Shown: piece by piece, positions 25,681 through 35,416 of the stretch
Position numbering within the stretch: the stretch's first letter is position 1
How the letters are laid out: each line of letters begins with the position of its first letter
Origin: Oscillospiraceae bacterium
GTDB lineage: Bacteria > Bacillota > Clostridia > Oscillospirales > Acutalibacteraceae
Direction: 5' to 3'
Length of the DNA: 64,000 nt
Assembly (NCBI GenBank): GCA_022483045.1
Contig: JAKVOA010000001.1
Span: 1,201,750 to 1,265,749, forward strand
The notes under the pieces: model-generated
Told to the model about the DNA's origin: nothing
The model's database searches: none
Seen by the model: only the letters and a program-made list of their open reading frames with translations
Translations under genes and position numbers: made by a program

Positions 25681-26745
25681 ATGATTTCAACGAACGCCCG
25701 CTCTACCTTGGAAGAAATTGCGGAAGAGATTCACATTTCCCGCACCACTATCTACAAAGTATTGAACAACAAGGGCCGCGTCAGCGAAAAAACACGCCAA
25801 ACCGTAACGGAGGCTCTAAAAAAATATCACTATGTCCCCAACAACAATGCCCGCAACCTTGCACTGAACAAAGCTTACCGCATAGCCTGCTGCTACTATG
25901 AGTCCGCGGATGCGGCCTATTTTGCGCCAGCCATTCATGCGGGGCTGCGCAAGGCTGCGGCACAGTACGGTGACCATGGGCTGACGGTGCAGGCCTGTGC
26001 GGCAGGGCCGCAGGAGCCAGAAAAGCAGGAGGCCTTTTTGCTGGAATCCCTGCGCAGTGGCATTCGCAGCTATGTGATTGCCGCCTCTGACCCAGAACGT
26101 CTGCTTCCCGTCCTACAGCGTTTGCAGCAGGAGGGCTGTACGGTAGTGCTGCTGAGCAAGCAGATTCCCGGCGCGCCCTGCCAAAGTTTTATCGGTATTG
26201 ACGAATATAAAGCCGGGCGCTTGGCAGCAGATTTGCTGGGCCGCATGGCTTTTCCAGGCGGGACTGTGCAAGTGCTGGTGCCAAAAGAATCGCATGCAAA
26301 CCGCTATGTAACCCAAAACCGCCTGCGCGGCTTCACGGATGGAATGCAGCAGTTTTCGGAAGTATGTCTGGCAAAGCCGCTGGAAGTCCCGGCGGGCAGC
26401 GCCGCAATGGAAGCTGCTCTGGAGCCGCTTTGGGGAGTGACGAACCTAGCCGGTATTTTTGACCTGACCTATCGGCTTGAAGCTATAGCCGCTGCATTGA
26501 AAAAGCATGGGAAAGCGCAAATACGGTTAGTCGGTATTGACCTTACCGCGCAAAGTGAACCTTACCTGCGAGAAGGCATGATTGACGCAGTGGTTTTTCA
26601 AGACCTAAAAGAACAGGCGCGCCTAGCCTGCAGTCTCTTATTTCGCCAAATGTGCTACAACCAGCCTATTGCACAGAGCCGCTATGACACGAAGCTGGAG
26701 GTCATATTGCCAAGCAATCTGGAATACTTTATTGGACGGCTGTAA
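25681..26745 (+). CDS. LacI family transcriptional regulator (GH31 operon)
   Basis: The 354-residue protein has an N-terminal LacI helix-turn-helix (STLEEIAEEIHISRTTIYKV) followed by the hinge and a periplasmic-binding-like sugar domain. The hinge ends ARNLALNKAYRIA rather than the more usual ARxLxxxxT. It is divergent from the GH31-symporter operon and likely represses it through the palindrome at 25429-25442. GGAGG precedes the ATG. Confidence 0.85.
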   Translation: MISTNARSTLEEIAEEIHISRTTIYKVLNNKGRVSEKTRQTVTEALKKYHYVPNNNARNLALNKAYRIACCYYESADAAYFAPAIHAGLRKAAAQYGDHGLTVQACAAGPQEPEKQEAFLLESLRSGIRSYVIAASDPERLLPVLQRLQQEGCTVVLLSKQIPGAPCQSFIGIDEYKAGRLAADLLGRMAFPGGTVQVLVPKESHANRYVTQNRLRGFTDGMQQFSEVCLAKPLEVPAGSAAMEAALEPLWGVTNLAGIFDLTYRLEAIAAALKKHGKAQIRLVGIDLTAQSEPYLREGMIDAVVFQDLKEQARLACSLLFRQMCYNQPIAQSRYDTKLEVILPSNLEYFIGRL

Positions 26746-26782
26746 AAAAGCTGCCGCGAAAAGAATCGCCGTATTCCTTGAT

Positions 26783-26819
26783 TCACTGGTACAAAGCCCA
26801 GTGTTTTCTGTACCAGTGA
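26783..26819 (+). terminator. Hairpin after the LacI gene
   Basis: TCACTGGTAC and GTACCAGTGA form a perfect 10-bp stem around a 17-nt loop. Only TTT follows, so it is a weak terminator by itself. Confidence 0.5.
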
Positions 26820-26836
26820 TTTAAAAACAAATTATT

Positions 26837-26893
26837 AAATAACAAAAGCCGCGGCGCTCCTGTTTTGGGGAGCGCCGCGGCTTTTGTTATTTT
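26837..26893. terminator. Very strong bidirectional terminator
   Basis: The two arms, AAATAACAAAAGCC plus GCGGCGCTCC and their complements, give about 24 bp with a 7-nt loop and T runs on both sides. It separates the LacI gene (plus) from the convergent EamA gene (minus). Confidence 0.9.
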
Positions 26894-26919
26894 TATTGTA
26901 TTTCGAAGTACAAAAATCT

Positions 26920-27840
26920 TTACACAGCAGTAGAAGAAATTGTTTTTGCATCCGCCTGCGGTGCTGCAGAAATCAACACCAGCATGGCAAAAACAGCAGC
27001 AAAACCCACCGCATCCCACAGGGTAAAAGAGGAGCCAAGCACCAGCGTACTGATCAGTGCAGCGGTAATCGGCTCAGAAAAGCCGTATAGAATGCTTCTT
27101 TCCGGACCAATCAGCTTCACCCCGGACATAAAGCTCATAAACGCCAAAATATTGCCTACGACAACGACAAAGACAATACCGAGCAGTCCCTTGAAGTTTG
27201 GCACATAGCCAAAGCTCCACGGACGAAAGGCCAGCGAAAACAGCACGCCACCCATCAGAAAAGCCCACGCCTGCAGCACAGCCACTGGGAACTGCCGCAA
27301 AAGGCGCTTTGGCTCCACATTGTAAATTGTCACACAGACTGCACTTAAAACACCTGTGAGCAGCGCAGCCGGGGAAACGGCAAAGCTGCCAAGACTGCCG
27401 TGCGTTGTCAGCAAAAGCACCCCAGACAACGCCAGTACAATGCTGACCCACTCAAAGGCACGGGGAAAGCGCCTCGCACTTACACAGCCGCACAGCAAAA
27501 TCATAATAGGAGAAAGGTCCTGCAAAATTGTGGCAGTGCCAGCACTGGAAAGCTGTATCGTCAAGAAATATAGGAATTGGCAGACGCTGACGCCCGCCAC
27601 ACCGTAAATAAGCAGATCAACAGCATTGCGGCGGCTTTTCCACGGAGCAAACAGCTGTGAACGATACCGAACCAGACAATATAAAAACAGCAGAATGCCG
27701 GCAAGCCCCAAACGAATAGGAACAAGCCAGCGGCTGTCCATTCCCTGCCGGGTAAAAAGGTACTGCCCAACAGAGCCGGAAACGCCCCAGCACGCCCCGC
27801 CGAAAATTGTGAGAAAAGCACCCATGGCCCGCTTGCTCAT
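26920..27840 (-). CDS. EamA/DMT family transporter
   Basis: This 306-residue membrane protein has ten predicted helices in two repeated EamA halves (beginning GAFLTIFGGACWGVSGSVGQ and LLTGVLSAVCVTIYNVEP). The family exports or imports amino acids, nucleotide sugars and other metabolites; the substrate is unknown here. GGAGGG precedes the ATG. It appears monocistronic. Confidence 0.88.
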   Translation of the reverse strand: MSKRAMGAFLTIFGGACWGVSGSVGQYLFTRQGMDSRWLVPIRLGLAGILLFLYCLVRYRSQLFAPWKSRRNAVDLLIYGVAGVSVCQFLYFLTIQLSSAGTATILQDLSPIMILLCGCVSARRFPRAFEWVSIVLALSGVLLLTTHGSLGSFAVSPAALLTGVLSAVCVTIYNVEPKRLLRQFPVAVLQAWAFLMGGVLFSLAFRPWSFGYVPNFKGLLGIVFVVVVGNILAFMSFMSGVKLIGPERSILYGFSEPITAALISTLVLGSSFTLWDAVGFAAVFAMLVLISAAPQADAKTISSTAV

Positions 27841-27978
27841 TTTGTACCCTCCTTAATTGCATTCTGTCGGATAAGCGACTGATTTTCATTATAGCAAATT
27901 CCAACAGACGGCGCAAGACAAGGTTTCAGCAAATCCGGGCTTACAAAGGAATTCCGTTATCTCCCGGGAAATAAGGCT

Positions 27979-28818
27979 TTAGCTGCCGCCGGCAGAGGCT
28001 TTGTATTCAGAGGGTGTCAGGCCAAAATGTTCTTTAAAACATCGAAAAAAATGAGATGGATACTCAAAGCCAACCATACTTGCAATTTCGTGAAAAGACA
28101 TATCCGTCGTGCAGATTAAGATTCCAGCACAGTCAAGCCGATAGTTCGTCAGATACTGTTTTGGCGAAATGTGCACCTCCTGCTCAAAAATACGGTAAAC
28201 CTGAGAACGGTCAAGGGAAAGATAGTCGGCAATATCGGTCACTTTCAAATCCCGCATATAGTTCTGCCGGATATAAAAGCAGGCATTGGAAAAATAATCG
28301 CGTTTGCCGGCCTGCGGCTTCGCTTTGTCTGTCTCAATCTGCCCCTGCAGCCTGCCTAGGAGCAGCAACAGATAGCCGGTGCCCACGATACTGCTCACAG
28401 AAAGGTCGCGGCAGCACTCCATCAGGTGAGCAAAGCAATCTGTGAGGAAATCGTCTTTGTCATAGTGAAAGACCAGGCTGCTGCCGGTCAGGCCTGCATG
28501 TGCCAGTAGAGGGCGCGCAGCGGTTCCATTAAAGCCAACCCAGCGGTAAGTCCATGGGTCATCGTCTGAAGCTTTGTAAAACGTGCTGACATTAGGTTGA
28601 ATCAAGAAGCCGTCCCCTGCCTGCAGATGATATACTCTGCTATGCACATGGTACTCTCCTTTTCCGGAAATTACATAATGAATCAGGTAATGTGCACGTG
28701 TAGTGTAGCCAAAATAGTGCCCGGGCGAGCACACCTGCCTGCCCGCGTGCAGCACCTGCAGACCCAAAATAGCCAAGTCGTCTGCTTTCTTGTAGTAATC
28801 CTTTATCTGCTCTGTCAT
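27979..28818 (-). CDS. AraC family transcriptional regulator (alpha-galactoside operon)
   Basis: The 279-residue protein has an N-terminal cupin sugar-binding domain (HYLIHYVISGKGEYHV, then LQAGDGFLIQPN) and a C-terminal pair of helix-turn-helix motifs (VTDIADYLSLDRSQVYRIF and SFHEIASMVGFEYPSHFFR). This is the MsmR/RafR-like architecture. It is divergent from the GH36-ABC operon and is probably its activator. GGGGAGGGG precedes the ATG. Confidence 0.88.
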   Translation of the reverse strand: MTEQIKDYYKKADDLAILGLQVLHAGRQVCSPGHYFGYTTRAHYLIHYVISGKGEYHVHSRVYHLQAGDGFLIQPNVSTFYKASDDDPWTYRWVGFNGTAARPLLAHAGLTGSSLVFHYDKDDFLTDCFAHLMECCRDLSVSSIVGTGYLLLLLGRLQGQIETDKAKPQAGKRDYFSNACFYIRQNYMRDLKVTDIADYLSLDRSQVYRIFEQEVHISPKQYLTNYRLDCAGILICTTDMSFHEIASMVGFEYPSHFFRCFKEHFGLTPSEYKASAGGS

Positions 28819-29146
28819 CTTTTCCCCTCCCCGCCATCAGCGCTGTAAAGTCTCTGCATCATTTCTATAACAATTACATCAAATATTTATTTTTTGGGGC
28901 ACTGTTTTTATTTATAATAAAACTGTCAAAAGCAATAAATTATATGTAATATATAGAAAATTTTTAAGCATCACATCCGAGTCAGCAAAAGGATCTCCGG
29001 ATTATCTGCTGATTTTAGCAGCAGATAGATACAGATTTCTGTGCCTGCATCAGCAAAACGCTATTCCTTTTTTCATCATTTTTTATAGTATATCAGCCCA
29101 TACTTTAAAGTGCAATCTCTTTTAAAAAGTAAAAGGAGGAATCCAA
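28819..29146. promoter_or_regulatory. AT-rich divergent regulatory region between AraC and GH36 genes
   Basis: No gene lies in this 328-nt gap. It holds a perfect 9-bp inverted repeat, TATCTGCTG/CAGCAGATA (29003-29027), and two direct copies of TCAGCAAAA (about 28982-28990 and 29049-29057) on either side of it. These are candidate AraC-type binding sites. I could not identify a clear consensus promoter. Confidence 0.45.
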
Positions 29147-31333
29147 ATGCCAATATTCTATGACGCAAAGAAGCAGCTCTTTCATCTTTCAAACGACTGT
29201 GTCAGCTATGTACTACAGGTCTCACAAGACGGCCGCCTTTCCCACAAATACTGGGGAAAAAAGCTGCGTGCATTTCACGAAAGCGCACCACACGTCTTTA
29301 TGGACCGGGCCTTTTCCCCAAACCCAACTGGTGAAGACCGCACCTTTTCTCTGGACAATCTGCCGCAGGAGTACCCCGCCTATGGAAATGGAGATTTTCG
29401 CGTGCCGGCTTTTGAGGCTGCCTATCCAAACGGCTCAACTGTCACAGACCTGCGCTGCTGCGCACACCGCATCATCAAAGGAAAGCCAAAGCTGCAGGGG
29501 CTTCCTGCCACGTACACAGAAAGTCCCGAAGAAGCAGAAACGCTGGAGCTCACCATGCAGGACACCCTTTCCGGCCTGGAAGCGGTGCTCCTATACACCA
29601 TTTTTACAGGGAATGGTGCAATAGCACGCAGCGTACGCTTTGTAAACCGTGGAAAAAAAGAGATACGCCTAAACAGGGTCCTCAGCGCAAGCGTTGATTT
29701 CACAGACGACCAATTTGACCTGCTCACACTGGACGGCGCCCATGCAAATGAGCGAAACATTGCTCGGCGTCCGCTCGCGCCGGGGACTCAGTTAGTCGAC
29801 AGCTGCCGCGGGGCCAGTAGCCACCAACATAACCCTTTCTTTGCCCTGCTGCGCAAAAATACAGGCGAAGCTTCCGGGGAAGCTTACAGTATGAACCTGG
29901 TATACAGCGGAAACTTTCTCGCAGAAGTGCAGACAGACCAGTTTCATACAGCACGCATGAATATCGGCATCAATCCATTTGATTTCAGCTGGCTGCTAAA
30001 GCCCGGTGAGGAATTTCAGTCGCCGGAGGCCGTTTTAGTCTACTCCGACAAAGGCCTGGACGGCATGTCGCAGATTTACCATCCGCTGTACCGGCGGCGC
30101 CTCTGCCGCGGAAAATTCCGTGATGCGCAGCGCCCTGTTTTAATCAACAGCTGGGAAGCCGCCTATTTTAATTTTAACGAAGACAGTATTCTTAAGCTTG
30201 CCTCTGAGGCCGCAAAGGTGGGCATTGAGCTTCTGGTCCTTGACGACGGGTGGTTTGGCAGGCGCGACGACGACAATTCTTCCCTTGGCGACTGGGTCGT
30301 CAACCGGAAAAAACTGCCCGGCGGGCTAGCGGGTCTTGGAGAAAAGACACACCGCATGGGGCTGAAATTCGGCATCTGGCTTGAACCAGAAATGGTCAGC
30401 GAAGACAGCAACCTTTACCGGACACACCCAGAGTGGTGCCTGCACGTAAATGGGCGAGTCCGCTCAAAAGGCCGCAATCAACTAGTCCTCGACCTTTCCC
30501 GAAAAGACGTATGCCATTATATTACAGACGCTGTAGAAGAAGTACTTTCCAGTGCACCGATTGATTACGTCAAATGGGATATGAACCGCCACATGACTGA
30601 AGTAGGCTCGGCGCTTCTGCCGCCGGAACGGCAGCGCGAAACCGCCCACCGCTACATGCTTGGTCTTTATCAAGTTCTTGAGGAAATCACCAGCCGCTTC
30701 CCGGATATCTTATTTGAGAGCTGCTCAGGCGGCGGAGGAAGATTTGACCCCGGTTTTCTTTACTACATGCCGCAGACCTGGGCCAGCGACAACACCGATG
30801 CCGTGTGCCGGCAGAAAATTGAGTACGCCACCAGTTTGGTTTATCCCCCTATAACCATTGGTTCGCATGTTTCTGCTTCCCCAAATGAGCAGGTCGGCCG
30901 CATTGCGCCGCTCTCTACCCGCGGGCTAACCGCGATGTCCGGCTGCTTCGGCTACGAGCTGGATTTGGGCCAGCTGACTGAACAGGAACGGGAGGAAATC
31001 CGCAGGCAGGTACAGCTGTACAAAGAACTGCGCCCCATGATTCAGTTTGGTACACAGCACCGCTTGCTCAGCCCGTTTGAAGGAAACGAGGCCGCGTGGC
31101 TGTTTTTGTCGCAGGACCAATCAGATGCTGCCGTTTTCTACTTTAAAGTCCTTGCAGAGCCCGCCGCGCCCGTGCATATTCTGCGTCTGCGTGATCTTGA
31201 CCCCAGCGCACAGTACCAGGATACCGATACCAAAGCAGTCTACGGCGGTGACGAATTGATGTACGCAGGCTTGACCGTACCACCGGTTCTCGGAGACTTC
31301 ACAAGCCGCCTGTGGCGCTTCCATCAGGTATGA
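29147..31333 (+). CDS. Alpha-galactosidase, glycoside hydrolase family 36
   Basis: The enzyme releases alpha-galactose from melibiose, raffinose and related sugars. The 728-residue length and the motifs LVLDDGWFGRRDDD, WLEPEMVSEDS, YVKWDMNRHMTE (nucleophile Asp) and SCSGGGGRFDPG...WASDNTDA (acid/base Asp) are those of bacterial GH36. No signal peptide is present, so it acts on imported sugar. AAAGGAGG precedes the ATG. It is the first gene before an ABC transporter. Confidence 0.95.
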   Translation: MPIFYDAKKQLFHLSNDCVSYVLQVSQDGRLSHKYWGKKLRAFHESAPHVFMDRAFSPNPTGEDRTFSLDNLPQEYPAYGNGDFRVPAFEAAYPNGSTVTDLRCCAHRIIKGKPKLQGLPATYTESPEEAETLELTMQDTLSGLEAVLLYTIFTGNGAIARSVRFVNRGKKEIRLNRVLSASVDFTDDQFDLLTLDGAHANERNIARRPLAPGTQLVDSCRGASSHQHNPFFALLRKNTGEASGEAYSMNLVYSGNFLAEVQTDQFHTARMNIGINPFDFSWLLKPGEEFQSPEAVLVYSDKGLDGMSQIYHPLYRRRLCRGKFRDAQRPVLINSWEAAYFNFNEDSILKLASEAAKVGIELLVLDDGWFGRRDDDNSSLGDWVVNRKKLPGGLAGLGEKTHRMGLKFGIWLEPEMVSEDSNLYRTHPEWCLHVNGRVRSKGRNQLVLDLSRKDVCHYITDAVEEVLSSAPIDYVKWDMNRHMTEVGSALLPPERQRETAHRYMLGLYQVLEEITSRFPDILFESCSGGGGRFDPGFLYYMPQTWASDNTDAVCRQKIEYATSLVYPPITIGSHVSASPNEQVGRIAPLSTRGLTAMSGCFGYELDLGQLTEQEREEIRRQVQLYKELRPMIQFGTQHRLLSPFEGNEAAWLFLSQDQSDAAVFYFKVLAEPAAPVHILRLRDLDPSAQYQDTDTKAVYGGDELMYAGLTVPPVLGDFTSRLWRFHQV

Positions 31334-31418
31334 AATGATCTGCAAAAATTGAAAAGGTGTTATCTTTGTCATCCTCTGCGGAAAAGGCCGCAGAGAAATA
31401 CAGAATGGGAGGTTTGCA

Positions 31419-32723
31419 ATGAAACAGCACTTGAAGCACCTGCTTGCCCTGCTGCTCGCCGCCAGCATGATCCTCGGCATGGGGGTCATCACAGCGGGAT
31501 GCACAGCGGACAGCGGAAAAGTAACCATCGAACTTTTAGAGTACAAACGCGAAGCAGTTTCCATTTTTCAAAAAATGGCTGCTGACTTCAACAAAGAAAA
31601 CCCGGACATTAACCTGGTCGTCTCTTCCCCAAATGATGCTGTAACCGTATTGAAAACGCGCCTGATTAAAAACGACGCGCCCGACATTATCGGTATTGGC
31701 GGCGACAGCACCTACTCCAATCTTTTGGACGCAGATATGCTTGAGGATATCAGCAGCTACAAGGGCCTGCAAAGCATTAAGAGCGTCTATAAGGAAATGG
31801 ACAAGAATCTGGAACTGGTGCCAAAGGCGGGGACCTACGCCCTGCCCTATGCTGCAAATGCCTCCGGTGTCCTTTACAACCGGGCAATTTTCAAAAAGTA
31901 CGGCTGGAGCATTCCCACCACATGGGAAGAGTTGATCTCTCTGTGCAAAAAGATGCAGGCCGCCAAGGTTACACCATTTTACTTTGCCCTGAAAGATTCG
32001 TGGACATCGCTCGCCCCGTGGAACGCTATTGCGGTGGACCTGGTAGAGCCCAACATTGCCCAGGAAGTAAATCTAGGCAGAACGACCTTTACAAAAGCTT
32101 ATAGTGAAGTGGCAGACAAAGAAAAAGAACTGACGAAATACGGACAAAAAGATATCTTTGCCTACGGCTACAACGATGCGTGCACAGCCTTTGCCAAAGG
32201 GCAGTCGGCTATGATGCTGATTGGCAGCTACGCGGTTCCGCAGATTAAGACTGTCAACGCCGATATCGACATTGACTCCTTTGTTTTGCCGGCCAGCAGC
32301 AGCGCCACCGAAAACAAGCTGAACTCTGGTAATGACCTGCAGTTCAGCATTATGAAAGGGACGAAAGACAAAGCCACCTGCTACCGTGTACTGGACTATA
32401 TGCTGAAAGACGAAAATGTACAGAAATATGTAGATGATCAAAACGCTGTTTCCTGCAAGACCGGCAGCTTTACGCTTCCCTCTATGCTTGACGGCATGAA
32501 GTTATATATCCAGCAAAACAAGATGGCAGACTATCAGGACCACCACTATCCATCTGAAATGTCTGCCGATGCGCTGATTCAAACCTATCTGCTCGGCCAA
32601 AGCAAAGCGGATTTTCTGCAGACCTTTGATACAAACTGGAAGCGGTATAACCGTGACACTATTGCAAAGCTGAAAAAATACGAAACAGAGCACGGCTCTG
32701 TTTCCACCAGCTCTGTATCTTAA
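31419..32723 (+). CDS. Sugar ABC transporter substrate-binding lipoprotein (alpha-galactoside system)
   Basis: The 434-residue protein has a lipoprotein signal with lipobox ITAGC (Cys28) and a family 1 extracellular solute-binding fold. The segments IGIGGDSTYSNL and ALPYAANASGVLYN resemble the paralogue at 36633-37931, so the two systems arose by duplication. It probably binds raffinose-type sugars, judging from the GH36 gene upstream. Confidence 0.88.
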   Translation: MKQHLKHLLALLLAASMILGMGVITAGCTADSGKVTIELLEYKREAVSIFQKMAADFNKENPDINLVVSSPNDAVTVLKTRLIKNDAPDIIGIGGDSTYSNLLDADMLEDISSYKGLQSIKSVYKEMDKNLELVPKAGTYALPYAANASGVLYNRAIFKKYGWSIPTTWEELISLCKKMQAAKVTPFYFALKDSWTSLAPWNAIAVDLVEPNIAQEVNLGRTTFTKAYSEVADKEKELTKYGQKDIFAYGYNDACTAFAKGQSAMMLIGSYAVPQIKTVNADIDIDSFVLPASSSATENKLNSGNDLQFSIMKGTKDKATCYRVLDYMLKDENVQKYVDDQNAVSCKTGSFTLPSMLDGMKLYIQQNKMADYQDHHYPSEMSADALIQTYLLGQSKADFLQTFDTNWKRYNRDTIAKLKKYETEHGSVSTSSVS

Positions 32724-32741
32724 GAGAGGAGTTCTGTGCGT

Positions 32742-33632
32742 ATGAACCGTCAAAAAGCAAAGAAGCCGCTTGGCAGCCGGGAACGCTCTTATTTCTTCAT
32801 TTTGCTGCCTATCCTGATTCTATTTTTCCTGTTTAACACCCTGCCGCTCATTCAGGGCTTTCTGTACAGCTTCACAAATTTCCGTGGTTTCGGGAGCTAC
32901 GACTGGGTGGGCCTGCGAAACTACGCTGACCTTTTCGGCGACGGCCGTGTCGGAAATTCGTACCGTTTTACCTTTCTTTTTGCCGTTGTATCCACTGTAC
33001 TGGTTAATGTGGTCAGTTTAATTCTTGCCCTTGGCCTGAACTCTAAAATTTACGCAAAATCGGCCCTGCGCGGCATTTATTTTGTCCCAAACGTACTGGG
33101 TGGACTGGTGGTTGGCTATATCTTTTCATTTTTCTTTACCTATATTCTGCCCGCAATCGGCACTGCACTGGGCATTGCCGACCTCAGCTCAAGCTGGCTT
33201 GCCCGCACAGACCGCGCTTGGTTCGCCATTGTGCTGGTTGCCGCGTGGCAGTCTATTGCGATGAATACACTGATTTATATTTCCGGTCTGCAGACTGTAC
33301 CATCAGATGTCTATGAGGCCGGCGCAATCGACGGTGCAACTGGCTGGAAGCGCTTTCGGTCCATTACCCTGCCGCTGATTATGCCCTTTGTCACGGTGAA
33401 CTTGGTGCTGAGTATGAAAAACGCGCTGATGGTTTTTGATCAGATCATGTCCCTGACACAGGGCGGCCCTGCACAGAGCACGGAATCTATTTCTTACCTG
33501 ATTTACAACAACGGCATGGGTGGCGGACAGTTCGGCTACCAAAGCGCCAACGCGGTCGTGTTCTTCATTGTCATTGTCGCGATTTCCGTATTCCAGATGA
33601 AATATCTGGGAAGCAAGGAGGAGCAGCTATGA
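32742..33632 (+). CDS. Sugar ABC transporter permease (MalF type, first system)
   Basis: A CUT1 permease with six predicted membrane helices and the EAA loop YEAGAIDGATGWKRFRSITL, which contacts the ATPase. I place the start at the ATG at 32742, 10 nt after GAGGAG; a GTG at 32736 is possible but too close to the ribosome site. It overlaps the next permease by 4 nt. Confidence 0.88.
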   Translation: MNRQKAKKPLGSRERSYFFILLPILILFFLFNTLPLIQGFLYSFTNFRGFGSYDWVGLRNYADLFGDGRVGNSYRFTFLFAVVSTVLVNVVSLILALGLNSKIYAKSALRGIYFVPNVLGGLVVGYIFSFFFTYILPAIGTALGIADLSSSWLARTDRAWFAIVLVAAWQSIAMNTLIYISGLQTVPSDVYEAGAIDGATGWKRFRSITLPLIMPFVTVNLVLSMKNALMVFDQIMSLTQGGPAQSTESISYLIYNNGMGGGQFGYQSANAVVFFIVIVAISVFQMKYLGSKEEQL

Positions 33633-34483
33633 ATCAGAAAACATCTGTAAAAACCAGGAATTCGAAAAACGTCCCTATCACGGTTCTGCTGCTGATTGGC
33701 TGTATCACAATCTTTTTCCCACTTTATATGACGATCGTAATCGCGTTCAAGAAGCCCGCCGAGATGACAAACGACATCATGGGTGCACTGAAGCTACCTA
33801 TGCAGTGGAGCCTGTCAAATTTTTCTGAAGCGATGCAGGTGACAGATTTCTGGCACTCCCTGCTGAACTCCATGGTGATTACCCTGTGCACCGTGGCGCT
33901 GTGCGTGCTGATCCACCCGCTGGCGGCCTACGCCATAGGCAGAAACATGAAGCGACACAAGTTTTACAAATTTTCTTATATGTACCTAGTAAGCGGTATG
34001 TTCGTTCCTTTTGCCATTCTGATGATGCCGGAAGCAAAGCTGACTGCCTTTTTCCACTTGACAAACTGGGCCGGTGTCATTATCCTTTATGTGGTCTTTT
34101 ACCTGCCTATGGACCTGATGCTTTACACCGGATACCTGAAAAATGTTCCCCTTTCGCTGGAGGAAGCCGCCTACGTCGACGGCGCAAGCGTCTGGACTGC
34201 CTACTGGCATATCATCTTTCCCAACATGAAACCGATGCACGCAACTGTAGCGGTCTTGGCCGCACTCGGCGCATGGAACGACGTAATGACACCGCTGATT
34301 CTGATGGGCGGCAGCGGCAGCAACACTCTGCCGCTGGCACAGCTCAACTTTCAGAGTCAGTTCAGCACAAACTACAACCTGGCCTTTGCGTCTTACCTGC
34401 TGGCGCTGGTACCCATTCTTGTATTTTACCTGGTGTGCCAAAAGCAGATTATCAGCGGCGTTATCAACGGCGCTGTCAAATAA
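33629..34483 (+). CDS. Sugar ABC transporter permease (MalG type, first system)
   Basis: This 284-residue CUT1 permease has six membrane helices and the EAA motif EEAAYVDGASVWTAYWHIIFP. It forms the second half of the membrane channel with the preceding gene. GAGGAG precedes the ATG. There is no ATPase gene in the operon. Confidence 0.9.
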   Translation: MNQKTSVKTRNSKNVPITVLLLIGCITIFFPLYMTIVIAFKKPAEMTNDIMGALKLPMQWSLSNFSEAMQVTDFWHSLLNSMVITLCTVALCVLIHPLAAYAIGRNMKRHKFYKFSYMYLVSGMFVPFAILMMPEAKLTAFFHLTNWAGVIILYVVFYLPMDLMLYTGYLKNVPLSLEEAAYVDGASVWTAYWHIIFPNMKPMHATVAVLAALGAWNDVMTPLILMGGSGSNTLPLAQLNFQSQFSTNYNLAFASYLLALVPILVFYLVCQKQIISGVINGAVK

Positions 34484-34597
34484 AGCAACGCTTTCTTTTT
34501 CAAAAAGTCTGTACCGCCGCGGAGCAGCGTCCCGGGCGGTGCAGGCTTTGCCTGTTTTACACACTACAAACTGCAATTTTGGGAGGCAATTAGTCAG

Positions 34598-35251
34598 ATG
34601 CTCAAAAAATATGGATTTCGCGCCGCAAATGTTGTACTGGGAATTTTTCTAATTGGCATTGCCGTTGGGTTTTTACGCATGGCAGCCTTTGGCTGCGACC
34701 CCTTTACAACTATGAACCTCGGCATTAGCGGCCTGCTAAAGCTGCAGTTCGGCAATCTGCAGCTGCTCGTCAATTTTATTCTGCTGGTACCGGTGCTTTT
34801 GCTGCGCCGGAAAGACCTGATCGGATTTGGCACTGTCTTCAACATGGTTTTTGTCGGTTATCTCGCGGATTTCACCGTGTTTCTGTTTCACGCCGCCGGT
34901 ATCACCGCCTCTGCCATGCCCGCCCGCATTTTCCTTTTTGCTGCCGCTTTCTTTATCATCTGCTTGGGAGATTCCCTGTATATCGGCGCAAGCATGGGGG
35001 TTGCCCCCTATGATGCGGCAGCCTATCTTTTGGAAACACTGACGCACAAAAAACTACCTTTCAAATATGCCCGTATTTTAAGCGATGTTTCCTGTGTTGT
35101 GGCAGGCACACTGACCAGCCTGCCCACCGGGAAGCTTTGGAGCATTGTCGGCCTAGGCACGATTGTGATTGCCTGCGGCACCGGCCCCATGGTTCAGCTT
35201 TTTCTTGACCGGATTGCTTCCCCGCTCTTTACCCACTATGCGTATGACTAA
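34598..35251 (+). CDS. YczE/YitT-type integral membrane protein
   Basis: This 217-residue protein has about five to six membrane helices and begins with the YitT/YczE-like pattern GIFLIGIAVGFLRMAAFGCDPFT; GASMGVAPYDA is also conserved in the family. The role is unknown. It lies 114 nt after the permease in the same direction and before a strong terminator, so it may be the last gene of the GH36 operon or separate. Confidence 0.75.
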   Translation: MLKKYGFRAANVVLGIFLIGIAVGFLRMAAFGCDPFTTMNLGISGLLKLQFGNLQLLVNFILLVPVLLLRRKDLIGFGTVFNMVFVGYLADFTVFLFHAAGITASAMPARIFLFAAAFFIICLGDSLYIGASMGVAPYDAAAYLLETLTHKKLPFKYARILSDVSCVVAGTLTSLPTGKLWSIVGLGTIVIACGTGPMVQLFLDRIASPLFTHYAYD

Positions 35252-35258
35252 GACCTAC

Positions 35259-35296
35259 AAAGGACCCGCATTGCCGCCTGGCAGTGCGGCCTTTTT
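35259..35296 (+). terminator. Terminator after the YczE-like gene
   Basis: CCGCA and TGCC pair with GGCA and TGCGG, with AAAGG/CCTTTTT at the base. It lies 8 nt after the stop codon and separates the two sugar systems. Confidence 0.85.
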
Positions 35297-35348
35297 GTAT
35301 ACAAAAAAGAAAAGTACAGAAAAATGAATAAATTATTTTAACTTTCTA

Positions 35349-35377
35349 TTGACTTTTTATTCTATAAGTGCTATCTT
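35349..35377 (+). promoter_or_regulatory. Predicted sigma-A promoter of the second LacI gene
   Basis: TTGACT (35349-35354) and TATCTT (35372-35377) are 17 nt apart. A LacI-type operator follows at 35385, so the gene is probably autoregulated. Confidence 0.75.
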
Positions 35378-35384
35378 AGCTGTA

Positions 35385-35396
35385 GTAAACGATTAC
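35385..35396. promoter_or_regulatory. LacI operator O1
   Basis: GTAAACGATTAC, an 11/12-symmetric site with central CG, lies at the expected transcription start of the regulator gene. The same sequence occurs at 36447-36458. Confidence 0.8.
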
Positions 35397-35416
35397 GTAG
35401 TAAGGGAGCGACAAAC

